From: Phocoena phocoena
Lineage: Eukaryota; Chordata; Mammalia; Artiodactyla; Phocoenidae
DNA length: 64,000 bases
Direction: 5' to 3'
Assembly (NCBI RefSeq): GCF_963924675.1
Contig: NC_089222.1
Span: 7,136,501 to 7,200,500 of the forward strand
Numbering within the stretch: position 1 is the stretch's first letter; the number at the start of each line of letters is the position of its first letter. A program made the position numbers and the translations under genes. Shown here piece by piece: positions 1 through 11,075 of this stretch. The notes under the pieces are model-generated. The model saw nothing but the letters and a program-made list of their open reading frames with translations. It made no database searches and had not been told where the DNA came from.

Positions 1-162
1 TACAGGGGTGGGAAACAGAGGTAGGAGGGAGACGCAAGAGGGAGAGGATATGGGGATATATGTATACATATAGCTGATTCACTTTGTTATACTGCAGAAA
101 CTAACACACCATTGTAAAGCAACTGTACTCCAATAAAGATGTTAAAAAAACAAACAAAAAAA
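1..162 (+). mobile_element. L1 3' UTR and tail (young cetartiodactyl L1)
   Basis: The sequence runs through the usual end of the young L1 3' UTR: a CTGATTCACTTTGTTAT block, ACACACCATTGTAAAGCAA, then CTCCAATAAAGATG and an A-rich tail. The element enters from outside the window, so its 5' extent and first TSD copy cannot be seen. The antisense element at 47065-47323 is the same type. It has no coding capacity. Confidence 0.85.
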
Positions 163-1854
163 GTGTGGAGGAATAGTTTTAAGGCTTTGAGAAAGAGTGC
201 CCATGGAGATGAACAGACAATCCATATCTTAATTTTTCTTTTGGGGATTAGGAGATCCTTTTCAAAGACCTGCTCTTTTTAGGACATTGAATTGTTAAAT
301 TATAGAGCGTTCATTTCCCATGTATCATTAGTGACTCACAAGTCATTCTCACTCATTTTCGAGCTAAGAGAGTTGTCCAGAAAGCATATGTCTCTTTCTG
401 GGTCACACAGCTCAGTTACCTGCAGAAACAATGCACGTCTCCTCAAGTCCCAATCTAAACAGCTGTTATCTGTTGGGCAAGGTATATTCAGGACAGCTAA
501 CTAAGAATCATTTCTGGAGCATTATTTTAACTAAAGATGGTCAAATCAGAGCCTTCCTGAACTCAGACTTCTTGGCCTCCTATGAAGCGGGAGGTGGTGC
601 CATGGCCATATTACAGGTCAACATTATAGCCAGATGTATCTGGGTTTCTCTAAGGACCAGGAAAAAGGAAGTCAGCTCTCTGGAGTCATATAAGTAAACC
701 TGACCCTGAACTGCCTAAATTTTATCCCCTGAAATTTGCAAGTCTCCATCTACTTTCTCAAGCAACTTGGGAAATTAAGTCATCGTTTGCAGGGGCATTT
801 TGTTTAGATAAGGGTCTTCATAGCTAAAATAATGTGTTGAATAAGAAGGAAAAAAGGGTTTGTAGAATTTTTGGTGAAGTATACTGCAAGCCAGAATGAG
901 AGAGAGCATTTCCTATTATTAAATGAAAGGTTTTATGTGAGGAAGAGAAAACTGTCAAGCGTATAAACCTGCATTAAATTAGGTCAGTTTCCAAAGAGAC
1001 ATATTCATGCATATGTAAGTAAAAAATATACTTTTGTCCTTGGGGCCTAAATCTACCAGCTCTTGAGTTCCGGGACTTATTCTGGACGTTCTGAAGTTTT
1101 ACATTTCCTTAAGTGGTTTAGTGTTGGCTTGGCCAAAGTCTCCCTTCCTGTCTGCCAAGTCTTCCTGTCTGTTACACATCTGATGGCTTCCTTCTGGGTC
1201 TGCTAACTGTTGCTGTCTGACAAATGAATTAACAAATAGGACATCATCAGAGTGGTTCCTAGATAATTAATGTACATTTGACATTTCAGTGATTTCATGC
1301 ATTGAAAGACATTTGCTTTCAATGGATACTCTTATTCTCAACTTTGGATTTTTTTCAGCTACTCTTTACAACCTTTTTGCAATAATAACCATGTTTCCTC
1401 CCCCAGGCTAAATCAAATTCCATGTATTTCACTTAACTTCTTTCATGACTTTCTGTCTCCTTTCCCGATGTTCTCATTGATTCTAAACTGGGTCATCACT
1501 TTAAGGTCCACTGGCCCATTCAATTTAATACATCTTTTTACTTTCCCCTGAGTAGATTAAGCTGGCACTCTGCACTGGGACTGGTCAGTAATGCCACACA
1601 GTGGGGGTCACCCCTTCGAGGAGGCTGGAGATCTGAACTCTAAGAGAAAAATCATATTAGAGGAATAATTTACTTTCTGAGGAATGGTAGAACCAAACTT
1701 AAAACTATATTTTATTGAGGTCTTCTGATTCTGTTCACCACCTCTTTGGAGCAAAAGCCAAGTAAAAAGACCCTTAAAGTCAACCTAACACAAACAAAAC
1801 CAAAAACTTATGTATTTCCATACCCATCCCCTTTAACTCACCGATAAACATGTT
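163..1854. other. No recognised feature
   Basis: This is single-copy-looking AT-rich DNA. Two overlapping short frames (292-504 and 431-697) show no protein family signature and no splice-site context. I see no clear repeat in this stretch. Confidence 0.5.
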
Positions 1855-2062
1855 CTGTTAGTTTCAGGTGCACAGCAAAGGGATTCAGTTATACATATAC
1901 ATGTATTCATTCTTTTTCAGATTCTTGTCTCATATGGGTTATCGGAGAATATTGAGTAGAGTTCCCTGTGCTATACAGGAGGTCCTTATTGGTTATCTGT
2001 CTTATATATAGTAGTGTGTGTATGTTAAACCCAAGCTCCTGATTTATCTCTCCCCCATACAG
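1855..2062 (-). mobile_element. L1 3' UTR fragment, antisense
   Basis: Read on the minus strand this is the L1 3' UTR segment around AGGGAACTCTACTCAATAT and the GTATAACTGAATCCCTTTG block. The sense version of the same segment is seen at 46359-46623. There is no clear poly-T start or TSD, so this is a decayed 3' fragment. Confidence 0.7.
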
Positions 2063-2084
2063 ATGAACTTATTTACAAAACAGA

Positions 2085-2235
2085 AATAGATTGCTTGGAT
2101 TCTAATCCCAGCTGTTACTAACCTCTCTACTTTAGTTTCCTCACCTGTAAAATAGGAATAATAATAGCACATACCTTATAGGATGTTATTAGGATTGAAA
2201 AAGAAAATATAAAGAAAGAGCTTAGAAACATTAAT
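2085..2235 (+). mobile_element. MIR SINE fragment
   Basis: It carries the MIR core and 3' part: TTTCCTCACCTGTAAAATAG, the run of AATAATAATAGCACATACC, and a GGATTGAAAA segment matching the MIR 'aggattaaatg' block. It is an old, diverged tRNA-derived SINE. Confidence 0.7.
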
Positions 2236-3744
2236 TAAATATTTTATCATTATGAAACTTATTACAGCAGTAGTTTATTATGGTATGTGGGAAATCTATC
2301 CCTGGTAGCCTCGTCCTGTAGCCTAAAGTAATTGATGCAAGTTTTTTTTTTTTTAATCTTCCAAGGCTCAAAGAGGCTAGAAGGAAGCAGATTCCTGCTA
2401 GCATTGGGTCTGGGAAGCCTAGCGAACTGGAATTCCATTTGCAACTAATATTTCCCTGGTTAAAGACAAGAAGGTGAATCAGGTGTTACTACAAGTTCAA
2501 ATTCATGAGTGCATGCAAACCTATTTTTATGCCTTAGGACACTAGCTAAGCAACCAAGTCAAAGGCCCAGATAAAAGTGGTTTAAAAAGGTAAATTCCTT
2601 TCTCTCTCTCCTAACATTCTCATCATAAGCCATCCAGATCTGATATGGTCATGCTATTCAGCTCTCATTATCACAAGCACGTTCTAGCTGCAAAAAGAAG
2701 AGAAAAGGACAAAGGAAGACATAGCCATTTTCCTTGAGGGCATAAGCTGAAAGTCAAACTCATTATTTCTATTTATAAACTTTTGGTCAGAACTTACATG
2801 GCCCCACCTATGTGCAAAGGGGGTTGGGAAATGTCTCTAGGTGAGAGGTGATGCTATACCCACAACCCATTTAAGTTGAGGGTTCTGTTACGAAAGGTAG
2901 AAGAATGAGAGAATGGAAAGAATAGATATTGATGGAGGACTAGTACCATCTTCCACAGCCCATCCTTCTATGCATTGAAGCTTCTTCAGGAATAGAATCT
3001 CCTTATCCTCCCCAAAGGAGTCAAAGGCCCATCGAGCTATTCCTTTCAACACAAGGTTTAAGATCTTGGGTTGTATGAAGTACTTTTTTTCAATTCTTAG
3101 TGTGTCCTTTCACTGCCCTGCAACCTAAAAACTAAACTATAAGTATTTTACTTCAATCTTAATCCTTACTATGCCCAATTTAGAAGGATGGAGAATATCT
3201 ATAATAAAAACTCTTCTTTGTAGAAGATGTGGAGTGGGGAACACATCACAGTTGCTCTTCAGAAAAATTATATCTTGCTGGGCAATGACTGTGAACATTC
3301 TCAGTCCTGCCCATAGATTAAGTTCCTGGTCTAGCACATTTAGTAGTTGTTTCTTTGGAGACAATTTTCTTCTACAATTTGGGGTTTTTCCTCTGGGGAG
3401 TTTTTCTTGTATTTTGAACTCCACAGCCACCTCTGAAATAGGCATTGGAGAGAGCCCATTTGAAGCCCTAAGGTTTCTTTCGATGTCAAACAGCCACAGG
3501 CTTTGAAGGCCAGGCTTGTAGTTTCTTAAATAGCAAAATACCTTCAATAACCTAGTAGGCTTCTAGTCTACTTGCCTTTGGTCAATCCTATGTGCCAGAA
3601 ACATGGCCAAAGACATAATGTAAGTATATGTATTTGTTAAACTTGATAATTTTGCTCCTTTTTTCCCTAGCCTCAATGGTCTGACCATCTCCAACATTTT
3701 CAACTTAATAAGGGATCAGTGAATTGCTACTGAAATAATGGATG
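2236..3744. other. Mostly unassigned sequence with overlapping long frames
   Basis: No repeat was recognised with confidence. At 3137-3547 (minus, 136 aa) and 3171-3506 (plus, 111 aa) both strands are open over the same stretch, but neither translation resembles a known family. I treat the frames as chance. A T-run (2341-2354) is present. Confidence 0.4.
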
Positions 3745-4090
3745 ACAGTTTTCATTGGATTCCCAAGAAGTAGAGCCTCAGACAAGTGTTCATGTGACGG
3801 TGATTGATTAGTAAGTGTGATCCAGGAGAACCAATAAAGGAGTAGGAAGGTGGACCAGGATGTGAAGGATGGCAGGCAATGCCAGTGGAGGGTGACATTA
3901 CCTCAACTACCCAGGTAAGCTCTGGAGATGTTACAGTGGTAGAAATCACACCGTTAAAGTTGTTCAAATTGGGTGACAAGGGAGCTGGAGTATTTATTCT
4001 TCTGCACCCATTGGTCATGATTTTGGGGCTGCCCCAGGTTAAATAAAGGAACTCCTGGCTCTCACAGTTTGAGCCAAAGTAGTTCCAGCA
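3745..4090. mobile_element. Possible ancient LTR fragment, family not assigned
   Basis: The stretch has the look of an old mammalian LTR: a start-like CCCAAGAAGTAGAGCCTCAG, a GTGATCCAGGAG block and a later TTAAATAAAGGAACTCCTGG. I could not place it in a named family, and the strand is uncertain. Overlapping minus-strand frames (3752-4096 and 4039-4290) show no retroviral domains. Confidence 0.35.
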
Positions 4091-4349
4091 GCACAAGGGC
4101 AGCCTGCCAAAAAAGAGATGCTGGTTCCAGGGAGAGGAAGCAGTCTTGGAGCTGGTGTGTACTCAGATGGTACACCGTTATCACTGTGAACACTGGCAGA
4201 GTTCCAGCATGGTCTGCTTGGAATAGGAGGCAACTTCCTTAATCTGATAATTAATTCAATGGGAAATAATGGGGAGATGCACAGTCTCACATGCTACCTG
4301 CACTACCTCTGTGGAGGCACCTCTTATAAGTAGTATGCTGCGGATGGGA

Positions 4350-4416
4350 TCCTGGAAAGCTGGCAGAAGCCAGCGAAGAGTGAGAATTCTTACCAAAGTC
4401 AGCTCTCCTGGACTAG
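4350..4416 (+). mobile_element. Isolated fragment matching the leader of the ERV1 provirus
   Basis: About 66 bases match the proviral leader at roughly 9591-9660. They share AATTCTTACCAAAGTCAGCT in an essentially uninterrupted 30-base match, plus TGGCAGAAGC upstream. No LTR or further internal sequence was recognised beside it, so this is a detached piece of a related ERV1 copy or of an element that contributed to that leader. Confidence 0.6.
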
Positions 4417-4559
4417 AGGGGCAGAGGGAAGATGTGTAGAGATAACCCTGCAAAGATGCTTACCGAAGTATTGTGTATAATAGCATCATATTGGTAATAA
4501 CCGTGGGCTTCATTTCATTAGATAAATCTATCACCATATTATGCAAACATTAAGTTTTT

Positions 4560-5273
4560 TCAGAGAGTTATTTTTAATTTACATAATAAACATTCATATT
4601 TATATAGTCCCTCAGGCATAAAAATATAATAGTTAAAAGTCTCCCACTTACCCTCATCGTCTATTAGCCCAAATCCCAAGTGCCCAATCCACAAAACACC
4701 ACCGATATACTTGTTTATCTTCCAGCGTTTTTAAAATGCCCGTTCAATCATAAAAGCAGAGATTTCTATTTTTCTTTTTGTACACAATATGCGGTAGGCC
4801 ATTTTCATGATCTTACACTGTGCTTTCATCACTTAATGATATGTCTTTAAGTTCTTTCCAGGTAAATCCATAGAAGGATTCCTCTTTCTTTTTTTTATTA
4901 ATTTACAGATCATAATTCTATTGTGTATTTAACCAGACTCCAGTTAATAAACCTTTGGGTTATTTTTATCTTTTGCTGTTACATAAAGTGTTGCATAAAT
5001 CAACTTGTGTATACATTACATACATAGTTTTGCACCTGGGTAAATATATCTGTAGAATAATTCTCTAGGAATGTGATTGTTGGGTTGAGGGGAAGAAGCT
5101 TTTGAAGTGTCAGTAGGTGTTGCCAAATTGCCTTCTACAAGGGATTGGATCGATTTAATTTCCCGCCGACCATGTATGAGACTTTACTTTTCCCCATAGC
5201 TTACTACCAAAGTGAATTGTGAAACTTTTGTATTTCTCCCAATTCCATAAGTGAAAATGGTATCTCGGTGTAT
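4560..5273 (-). mobile_element. Old L1 (L1M) 3' portion, antisense, part 1
   Basis: Minus-strand L1M 3' sequence, recognised from plus-strand blocks such as TCTTTAAGTTCTTTCCAGGT, AATGTGATTGTTGGGTTGAG and TTGCCAAATTGCCTTCTACA. It is interrupted at about 5274 by an antisense MLT1-like LTR and resumes at 5703, so the L1 is the older element. Confidence 0.7.
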
Positions 5274-5702
5274 GAATTATCTATTTCTATGTGACAAGTG
5301 CCCCTGCCCACCAAAAAAAAATCTGACTTAAAATAACCATGATAGATTATGGCACATCATTCTGTGGGTTTGCTGGGCTGTTCTGCTGGGTTTTCCTAGG
5401 TTTCTTCATTTGACTACATTCAGTTGGAGGTCTCCTGGGACTGGGCTTGCTGAGACAGCTCTGAAAGCTGGTCGTGTCTCTCCATGTGGTCTTTCATTCC
5501 CAAGAAGGCCATGCTGGGCATTTTCACAGGGTGAAAGTAACATTCCAGGAGGTAATCCCAAACAGGCATCACATTTTCTGATGTCCTCCTGGCAAGGCCA
5601 TTCACATGACCCAGGCCAGGGTCCCTGTGGAGGGAACTTCACAAGACCATTAGCATCTGGAGGCATGATTCATTGAGGGGGCAGCTGTGGTAAGTCTACC
5701 GC
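5274..5702 (-). mobile_element. MLT1-type MaLR LTR, antisense, inserted in L1
   Basis: On the plus strand it begins like the reverse complement of an MLT1 3' end (ATTATCTATTTCTATGTGAC, then ACTTAAAATAACCATGATAG and CATTCTGTGGGTTTGCTGGG). It ends with GGGGGCAGCTGTGGTAAG, which corresponds to the MLT1 5' end. It splits the L1 around it. Short frames on both strands (5406-5676) are fortuitous. Confidence 0.6.
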
Positions 5703-5990
5703 ATTTAATGTGGTTTTAATTTGCATTTCTCTTATTGTAAATGAATTTGAGGAATTTGAACATCTTTTCACATGTTTAGCAGCATTTTTTTTTTCCTTTT
5801 CTATGAAACGTCTAATATATCTTTAGCCAATCTCACTTCTCCATAGTTCTGTTGGTCTTTTTCTTCTGGACTTTCAGGAATTTCCTATATAGCAGGAAGA
5901 TTGGTCACTTTTCTATGGCGTGAACTAGAGATATTTTACCTTTTTCAAAAACACAATGGCTTAAAAAAAATGGCCTATGGTAACATTGTA
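5703..5990 (-). mobile_element. Old L1 (L1M) 3' portion, antisense, part 2
   Basis: This continues the element at 4560-5273. TTTTAATTTGCATTTCTCTT, GAACATCTTTTCACATGTTT and GTTGGTCTTTTTCTTCTGGA are the typical antisense L1 ORF2-end/3' UTR blocks that should follow the part-1 sequence. Similarity fades beyond about 5990. Confidence 0.65.
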
Positions 5991-6879
5991 CTGGATCGTC
6001 TTCATTTTATGTAGGCATTACAATTTTTTTTACATTTTTGAGGAATTTTGTGTGATGCTACATCAGTACCTTTTATATTACCGATTATTGCATTAATTGG
6101 AATTTTCCAAACTAATTTTTTTAGACTTTCCTGTGGTATTTGGTTTTGATTTTTAATTGATCCATTATGATGTTTCTCTGGTTAATAGTCAATGTTAACA
6201 TGGTTGTCTTTTCTACACTTTTATAAAGCATCTTTCTGCTATGCCAATTCTCTTTTAATTGCTAGTTGTTCAATTAAGTTGATTTTCGTGTAGTTAGCTC
6301 TTTGTTGGCATTTTCTGGAGTGTGGGGGAGATGTCAGGGAGGCTGACAGAACAGCCATCCTGACAATATCACTGATTCAGACTGTTTCCCGCATATATGG
6401 CTTTTCTATGTGATTCATTGAATCCTTTCGGCAGATAAAAGAATACGTCATGTGTATTTCAAAACAATCTTTCTCCAAAAGGAAATGTACTCTTTGGTAC
6501 TTTCTGAGATATTGTTGCTTGGTCCTTTTACCACTACTTGGCTTTGTCTCTTCACCTATTCCTGTGTAACTGGCTGTTTTCTCAGCTGCCTTTTTTAGGC
6601 TTCACACACAGCATCTATGCTCCAAGTTCCACCACTGAAATGAAGTTTGGGGATTTTTCTTTCATTTCCCCTTTTACATGTATTAAGTTTTGGTATGATG
6701 TTTATTGCCATAAGGAAATTTATAATAGAAGTTTTACTCTTATGGAAAATAATTTTGGAAAAACTCTTATTATATAAGTAAGCGACAACTACATTTCTAC
6801 AAGATTAAACAGGGAAGACTCCTGAAGATAGTTCTGAAAGAGCATGAACTGAGAAACTTCTGGAAAGAAAAGTGTTTTG
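5991..6879. other. No recognised feature
   Basis: AT-rich sequence, possibly including further decayed L1. The 79-aa frame at 6538-6777 has no recognisable motif. Confidence 0.4.
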
Positions 6880-7045
6880 GAATTCAACAGGCTTGGGTTC
6901 ATATGGACCCTCATCTAATTACTAGCTGATTTTTATCAGAGGCAAATTACTAGAAAATTCCAAGCTTCAGTTTCCTCCTTTGTAACATGATACTAATAAT
7001 GTTTCTTCAGCATGTTCTTAGGAGGATTGAACGCGTGACATATTG
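6880..7045 (+). mobile_element. MIR SINE
   Basis: MIR landmarks appear in order: GGCTTGGGTTCATATGGACC, AATTACTAGCTGAT, a CTTCAGTTTCCTCCTTTGTA core, and GGAGGATTGAACGCGTGAC. It is diverged but collinear. Confidence 0.7.
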
Positions 7046-7182
7046 TAGCCAGTTCTCAAAAGTTGCAGAGTAGACAACTTTTATCTAAATAGTTGGAAAA
7101 TGCTCATTATTGCTGAAAAACGTTGAACCTTACCTCCCACTTAAAGCAAAATATGTTATGTGTTGGCTGTTTATTTTATGTG

Positions 7183-7274
7183 TCAACTTGGCTAGGCTAG
7201 GTGAATAGTTAATTGGTCCCACACCTGTCTAGATGTTCCTATAAAGGTATTTTTAGGTGTGATCAACATTTTGT
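7183..7274 (+). mobile_element. Start of an ancient MaLR/ERVL-like LTR
   Basis: TTTATTTTATGTGTCAACTT followed by CTAGGCTAGG and TAGATGTTCC...GTGATCAACATTT is the 5' end of a common old mammalian LTR. The same LTR family, opposite orientation and other segments, lies at 8649-8987 and 16289-16461. It is cut at 7274 by the antisense L1. Confidence 0.55.
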
Positions 7275-7819
7275 TTTCTTCCCCCTCCCAAGTTTAATTG
7301 AGAAATAATTGACATGTATCACTGTGACTTTAAGGTGTGCAGTATGATGGTTTGATTTAATATATTGTGAAACGATGATCACAATAGTTTTCGTTAACAT
7401 TTATCATCTCATACAGACAAAATAAAGAAAAGAAAAAAAAATTCTCCTTGTGAGACACTTAGGATCTACTCACTTATCAACTTTCCAGTGTACCACACAG
7501 CAGTGTTAACTATCGTCACTGTGCTGTACATGACATCCCTGGTACTTTTTTATCTTATAACTGGAAGTTTGTAGCTTTTGACCAACTTTCTCCAATTTTC
7601 CCGCCTCTTCTCCCCTGTCTCTGGGGACCACAAATCTGATCTCCTTTTCAATAAGTTTGGTGTTCTTTGTTTTTGTTTTTTTAAGTCCATATAAGTAAGA
7701 TCATACAGTATTTGTCTTTATCTCTCTGACTTTTTTCACTTAGCATAATGTCCTCAAAGTCCATCCATGTTGTCACAAATGGTATAACTTCCTCATTTTT
7801 TACGGCTGAACAGTATTCC

Positions 7820-7870
<51 letters not shown>

Positions 7871-8071
7871 GTATATATATCTCAAAACTTATTTATTCTG
7901 CTGCTATGAACACGAGGGTGCAGATATCTTTTCAAGTTAGTGTTTTCATTTCCCTTGGATATATTCCCAGAAGTGGAATTGCTGGATCTTAAGATAGTTC
8001 TATTTTTAATTTTTTGAGGAGCCTTCATATTGTTTTCCATAGTGGATACACCAATTTACATTCCCATGTGC
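7275..8071 (-). mobile_element. L1 ORF2 end and 3' UTR, antisense
   Basis: Plus-strand landmarks of an antisense L1 3' end are TTGAGAAATAATTGACATGT, CACTTAGCATAATGTCCTCA, CTGAACAGTATTCCATTGTG (interrupted by a GT repeat) and GTGGATACACCAATTTACAT. The last block lies near the end of ORF2. Directly beyond it the sequence jumps to L1 5' UTR (8072-8646) in the same orientation, so nearly all of both ORFs is missing. Confidence 0.8.
7822..7880. repeat. (GT)n microsatellite
   Basis: About 20 uninterrupted GT units followed by GTATGTATGTGTATATATAT. It has expanded from the GTGTATATAT segment of the host L1 3' end. Confidence 0.95.
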
Positions 8072-8646
8072 TCTGCAAATGGAGAAAGCTGTGGACTGTG
8101 CTCTCTTTTCAATTGTCACTCTAAGCAGAGCTGTTGGATGGGCTAGCAGCTTTCCACGTGCTTTGGTTAGATCCCCTATTTGAGTAGGTTGAAGGCTGCA
8201 TTCATCACTGAGCAGGAATGTAAATTAATTTTCCTTTCCAGGCACAGCAGGAGAAGCAGCTCGTAAGCCAGTAAAGCCCTTTGTTGTCTGAACTTAAGCT
8301 TCCTGTACCCTAAGTTCCCTGCCCAAATAGGGCTACTGGTTTTGCTCTGTAGACTCTCCGCCTTGGCTTGAGCATTGTCATCTTATACAGCTTCCTGGTC
8401 AGATGCTGCCAGGAGACACTCTCTACAGCATGTGGGGCTATTTCTCGGTTCCCTCACCTGGATGGGATGAGGAAAGTCCACTCTAGGCCTCACCCAATAT
8501 TAAAAATAGGCCTTTCAGTGGGAGGGGTCAGGAGCTACCCCCTTCCTCAGCTATGAATTTATACTCCTGCCTGAGTGTAGCAGTGGAACCCTCCATGCCT
8601 GGTACTGAGTTTGCTCTGGGGGCGATCAACACTGCCCACCTGGTTC
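8072..8646 (-). mobile_element. L1 5' UTR segment, antisense (internally deleted L1)
   Basis: The reverse complement is collinear with the L1 5' UTRs at 16472-18590 and 29339-31300. Shared blocks are GGAAGCTGTAT, AGCAAAACCAGTAG, CATTCCTGCTCAGTGATGAA, CCCATCCAACAGCTCTGCTT and CTTTCTCCATTTGCAGAG. It is joined to ORF2-end/3' UTR at 8068-8074, where the sense strand reads AGAGCAC. The L1 is truncated at 8646, where it abuts an old LTR. Confidence 0.75.
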
Positions 8647-8648
8647 TA

Positions 8649-8987
8649 GCCTTGTCAGAGAAACAGAACAGAATATATGTGTATATATATATTATATATA
8701 TTATGTATATATATAATATATATTGTATATATTATGTATATATAATATATATTATATATTATGTATATATAATATATAATGTATATATAATATATACCAT
8801 ATTATATTATATATATTATGTATATATATATTATGTATATATAATATACATATTATATAATATATATTATATATATACATATATGGAGAGAGAGAGATTT
8901 TAAGGACTTGGCTCTTGGCTCATGTTACTCTTGGTAAATCTGAAACTCTCAGTACATTAGGCAGGCTGGAAATTTTGGCAAGAGTCA
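8649..8987 (-). mobile_element. Ancient MaLR/ERVL-like LTR, antisense, first half
   Basis: It opens with GTCAGAGAAACAGAACAGAA, then a long TA tract, GAGAGAGAGATTTTAAGGA, CTTGGCTC, and AGGCAGGCTGGAAATTTTGG. This is the reverse complement of the 3' half of a widespread old LTR. It stops at 8987, where the ERV1 provirus begins, and continues after the provirus at 16289. Confidence 0.65.
8671..8885. repeat. AT-rich (TA)n/(TATG)n tract
   Basis: About 215 bases made almost only of A and T, with imperfect TATATAATATATATT palindromes and recurring ATTATGTATA units. It lies at the position where this LTR family normally has a short TA run, so it is an expansion of that run. The 116-aa frame across it is a Tyr/Ile/Val translation of the repeat and not a gene. 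Confidence 0.95.
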
Positions 8988-8991
8988 ATAT
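8988..8991 (+). repeat. 5' target-site duplication of the ERV1 provirus
   Basis: ATAT directly precedes the TG of the 5' LTR. The partner after the 3' LTR is GTAT (16285-16288), one transition different. Four bases is the usual ERV1 duplication length. Confidence 0.65.
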
Positions 8992-9532
8992 TGAAAGGGT
9001 GCAGAATATACCACCTCAAAATACACTTCTCTGGCACAATAATTATTTTGGGCTGGTTATTTTTAAGAAACAGGCACAGGAAAAGCTCTGAAAACCAAGC
9101 AGAAGTTACCCTTCTGTAAGAGACATTAACGTTTATAAGGGAAATCTTTTTAAGGGCATCTCTCTCTCTGTACCACGAAGAAGAGGATGACCAAATTTCT
9201 AGAAACTCTTATCAATCAAAAGGCAGGGACTTGAATCTGCATAAACCACAGCCTTATTTACTGTGATTTGCCTGATAAATTCTTATAACTGGCCTTCTCC
9301 CCCACCCCAACACTTTCTTTGTCTTTAGCTGAAGATGATGTTTAAGGTGATGGAATGGGTCATTTGGGGGAGTTACTCAGTTTCCTAGATACCTTCCATG
9401 TATAAAGGATGCACACATGTGATTAAACTTTTGTTTGTTTTTCTCCAGTGAATCTATCTGCCTCTTATTACGGGGAGGATCTCAGCTAAGAAACTAGAAT
9501 GATAGAAGGAAAATTATTTTTCCTCCCCTACA
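8992..9532 (+). mobile_element. 5' LTR of degraded ERV1 provirus
   Basis: 541 bases beginning TGAAAGGGTGCAG and ending CCCCTACA. It aligns along its length with the 3' LTR at 15760-16284. Shared blocks include TTTTTAAGAAACAG, TTCTGTAAGAGACATT, CTTTGTCTTTAGCTGAAGAT and CTTTTGTTTGTTTTTCTCC. An ATTAAA polyadenylation signal lies at 9422-9427. The two LTRs differ at many sites and by several small indels, so the integration is old. It is an ERV1 MER4-like LTR by pattern; the exact family is not assigned. Confidence 0.8.
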
Positions 9533-11075
9533 ATTTGGCAACCCATTAGGGGACTTGCTAAGACACCATACTCACTCAGAGCCTGCAGGGGGAATCCTGG
9601 GAAACTGGCAGAAGCTGGCATAAGATAAGAATTCTTACCAAAGTCAGCTCTCCTGGATCTCCCTCTATAGTGCTCAGTTGAGAGAGAAAGGTAAAAATTT
9701 AATCTTGTCTTTTCCTTTCCAAATGCAGATTGGAAGGAGAAAATATTTGTGTCAACTAGTTCTGTGGGCATAGCTATTCTGGTAAGGATTTGTCATGACT
9801 ATTCTTGATTTCTATTGATCTTTTTTCCTCCCAAAGATGGTCTTTTTTTTTTTTTCTCTCTGTCTTTTGTGCTGTTCATTGTAAGGAGGAGAACTGCAGG
9901 CCAGATGAGGTTTTTCTTTTCTCTTATTCCATGCCTTGAGAGCTTGGCTTTGTGACCAGTGAGAATATTCTTCTGGTCTCTGCCAGCCAGAAGATGCACG
10001 TGTCGGCGTGCATCTGGTAGACAGCCAAGGAGACTGCGGACTTGGGAAGCAGCATTCTCTTTGCCCCACCGTGCCAGCTCTCAGGACAGTTTGTTGTAAG
10101 GGGTTTCAATCCATAGGGGGTTTTATTGTCTTGTTAGTGCTGGAAAAGTTCCATTCCAGTAGCACCTGCCTGGTGCCACAGATTAGTGGTACTGTAACTG
10201 GAGGTGCCTCATGTTCCTGTGGGAAACCAGAAACACTGTCTTCTCATGTTCTCATGGGAAACTGGGGGCACTATTTCCACGGCACCATTCTTGCTGCCTG
10301 TGACAATGAAAGTCTTTGCTCTTACAGGTTAACTTTGTGAGTGAACTTTCTGGATCTTGTGTAAGCTGCATCTTTTGGGATACCTCTTGCATCCATGGTT
10401 AAGCCATAAAAAGGCTTAGTGTTTTGAATCAATACTGAGATTAATATAAGATCCTACTCATCAATGGCCAGATGTTGGAACCTTTGAATTGGAAATACAT
10501 CTATATTTGAAAAAAAATTTAGAGAATTCTTATCCTAAACAACTGTCTTACTTGCACCTATGGAAAAATTAAATTGAAAAGAAGACACTAAGGAGTATGG
10601 TAGCTAACCTTAGAGATTCCCTTAACAAGATGAAATTAGAAAGCCCTTTTTGTCTCCACTATAGTCTCTAAATGTAGAGAAGAGCTCCTAAATCAATGGC
10701 CATTCACAACTCACAGGGATCCCCACTTACAGGGACATTTACTGCCTCTAAGGAATGTTCTTTCTGCCCATGTTTGTACTATACTTATCAGACAAGCCAG
10801 ACAGCCCCCTGGGGACCTCCCTTAAAGAGGAAACAGATGACTATAATTTCTCCCAGGCCTTCCTACAAATGATCAGAAAATGGATCACCTGAAAAAACAA
10901 TGTTCAGGACTGACTGAAGGAATAGTAGAGACTTTTCCCCTAAGGTGAATTGGTCTGAGGTTGAATTGTACAGTCAGAAAGAGGAGAGCATTCGAAGGTC
11001 TCTGCTGCGTGCTTTATACAGATGTTTTAAAGCCATACCTCATTAAACCCTGAAGCTCTAGAACATAGAAATCTT

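Noticed and set aside
3137..3547. 136-aa minus and 111-aa plus frames over the same stretch, considered as a processed pseudogene
   Set aside because: Neither translation resembles a known protein; no poly-A tail or TSD was seen.
8553..8903. 116-aa plus-strand frame rich in Tyr, Ile and Val
   Set aside because: It is a translation of the TA-rich tract at 8671-8885.
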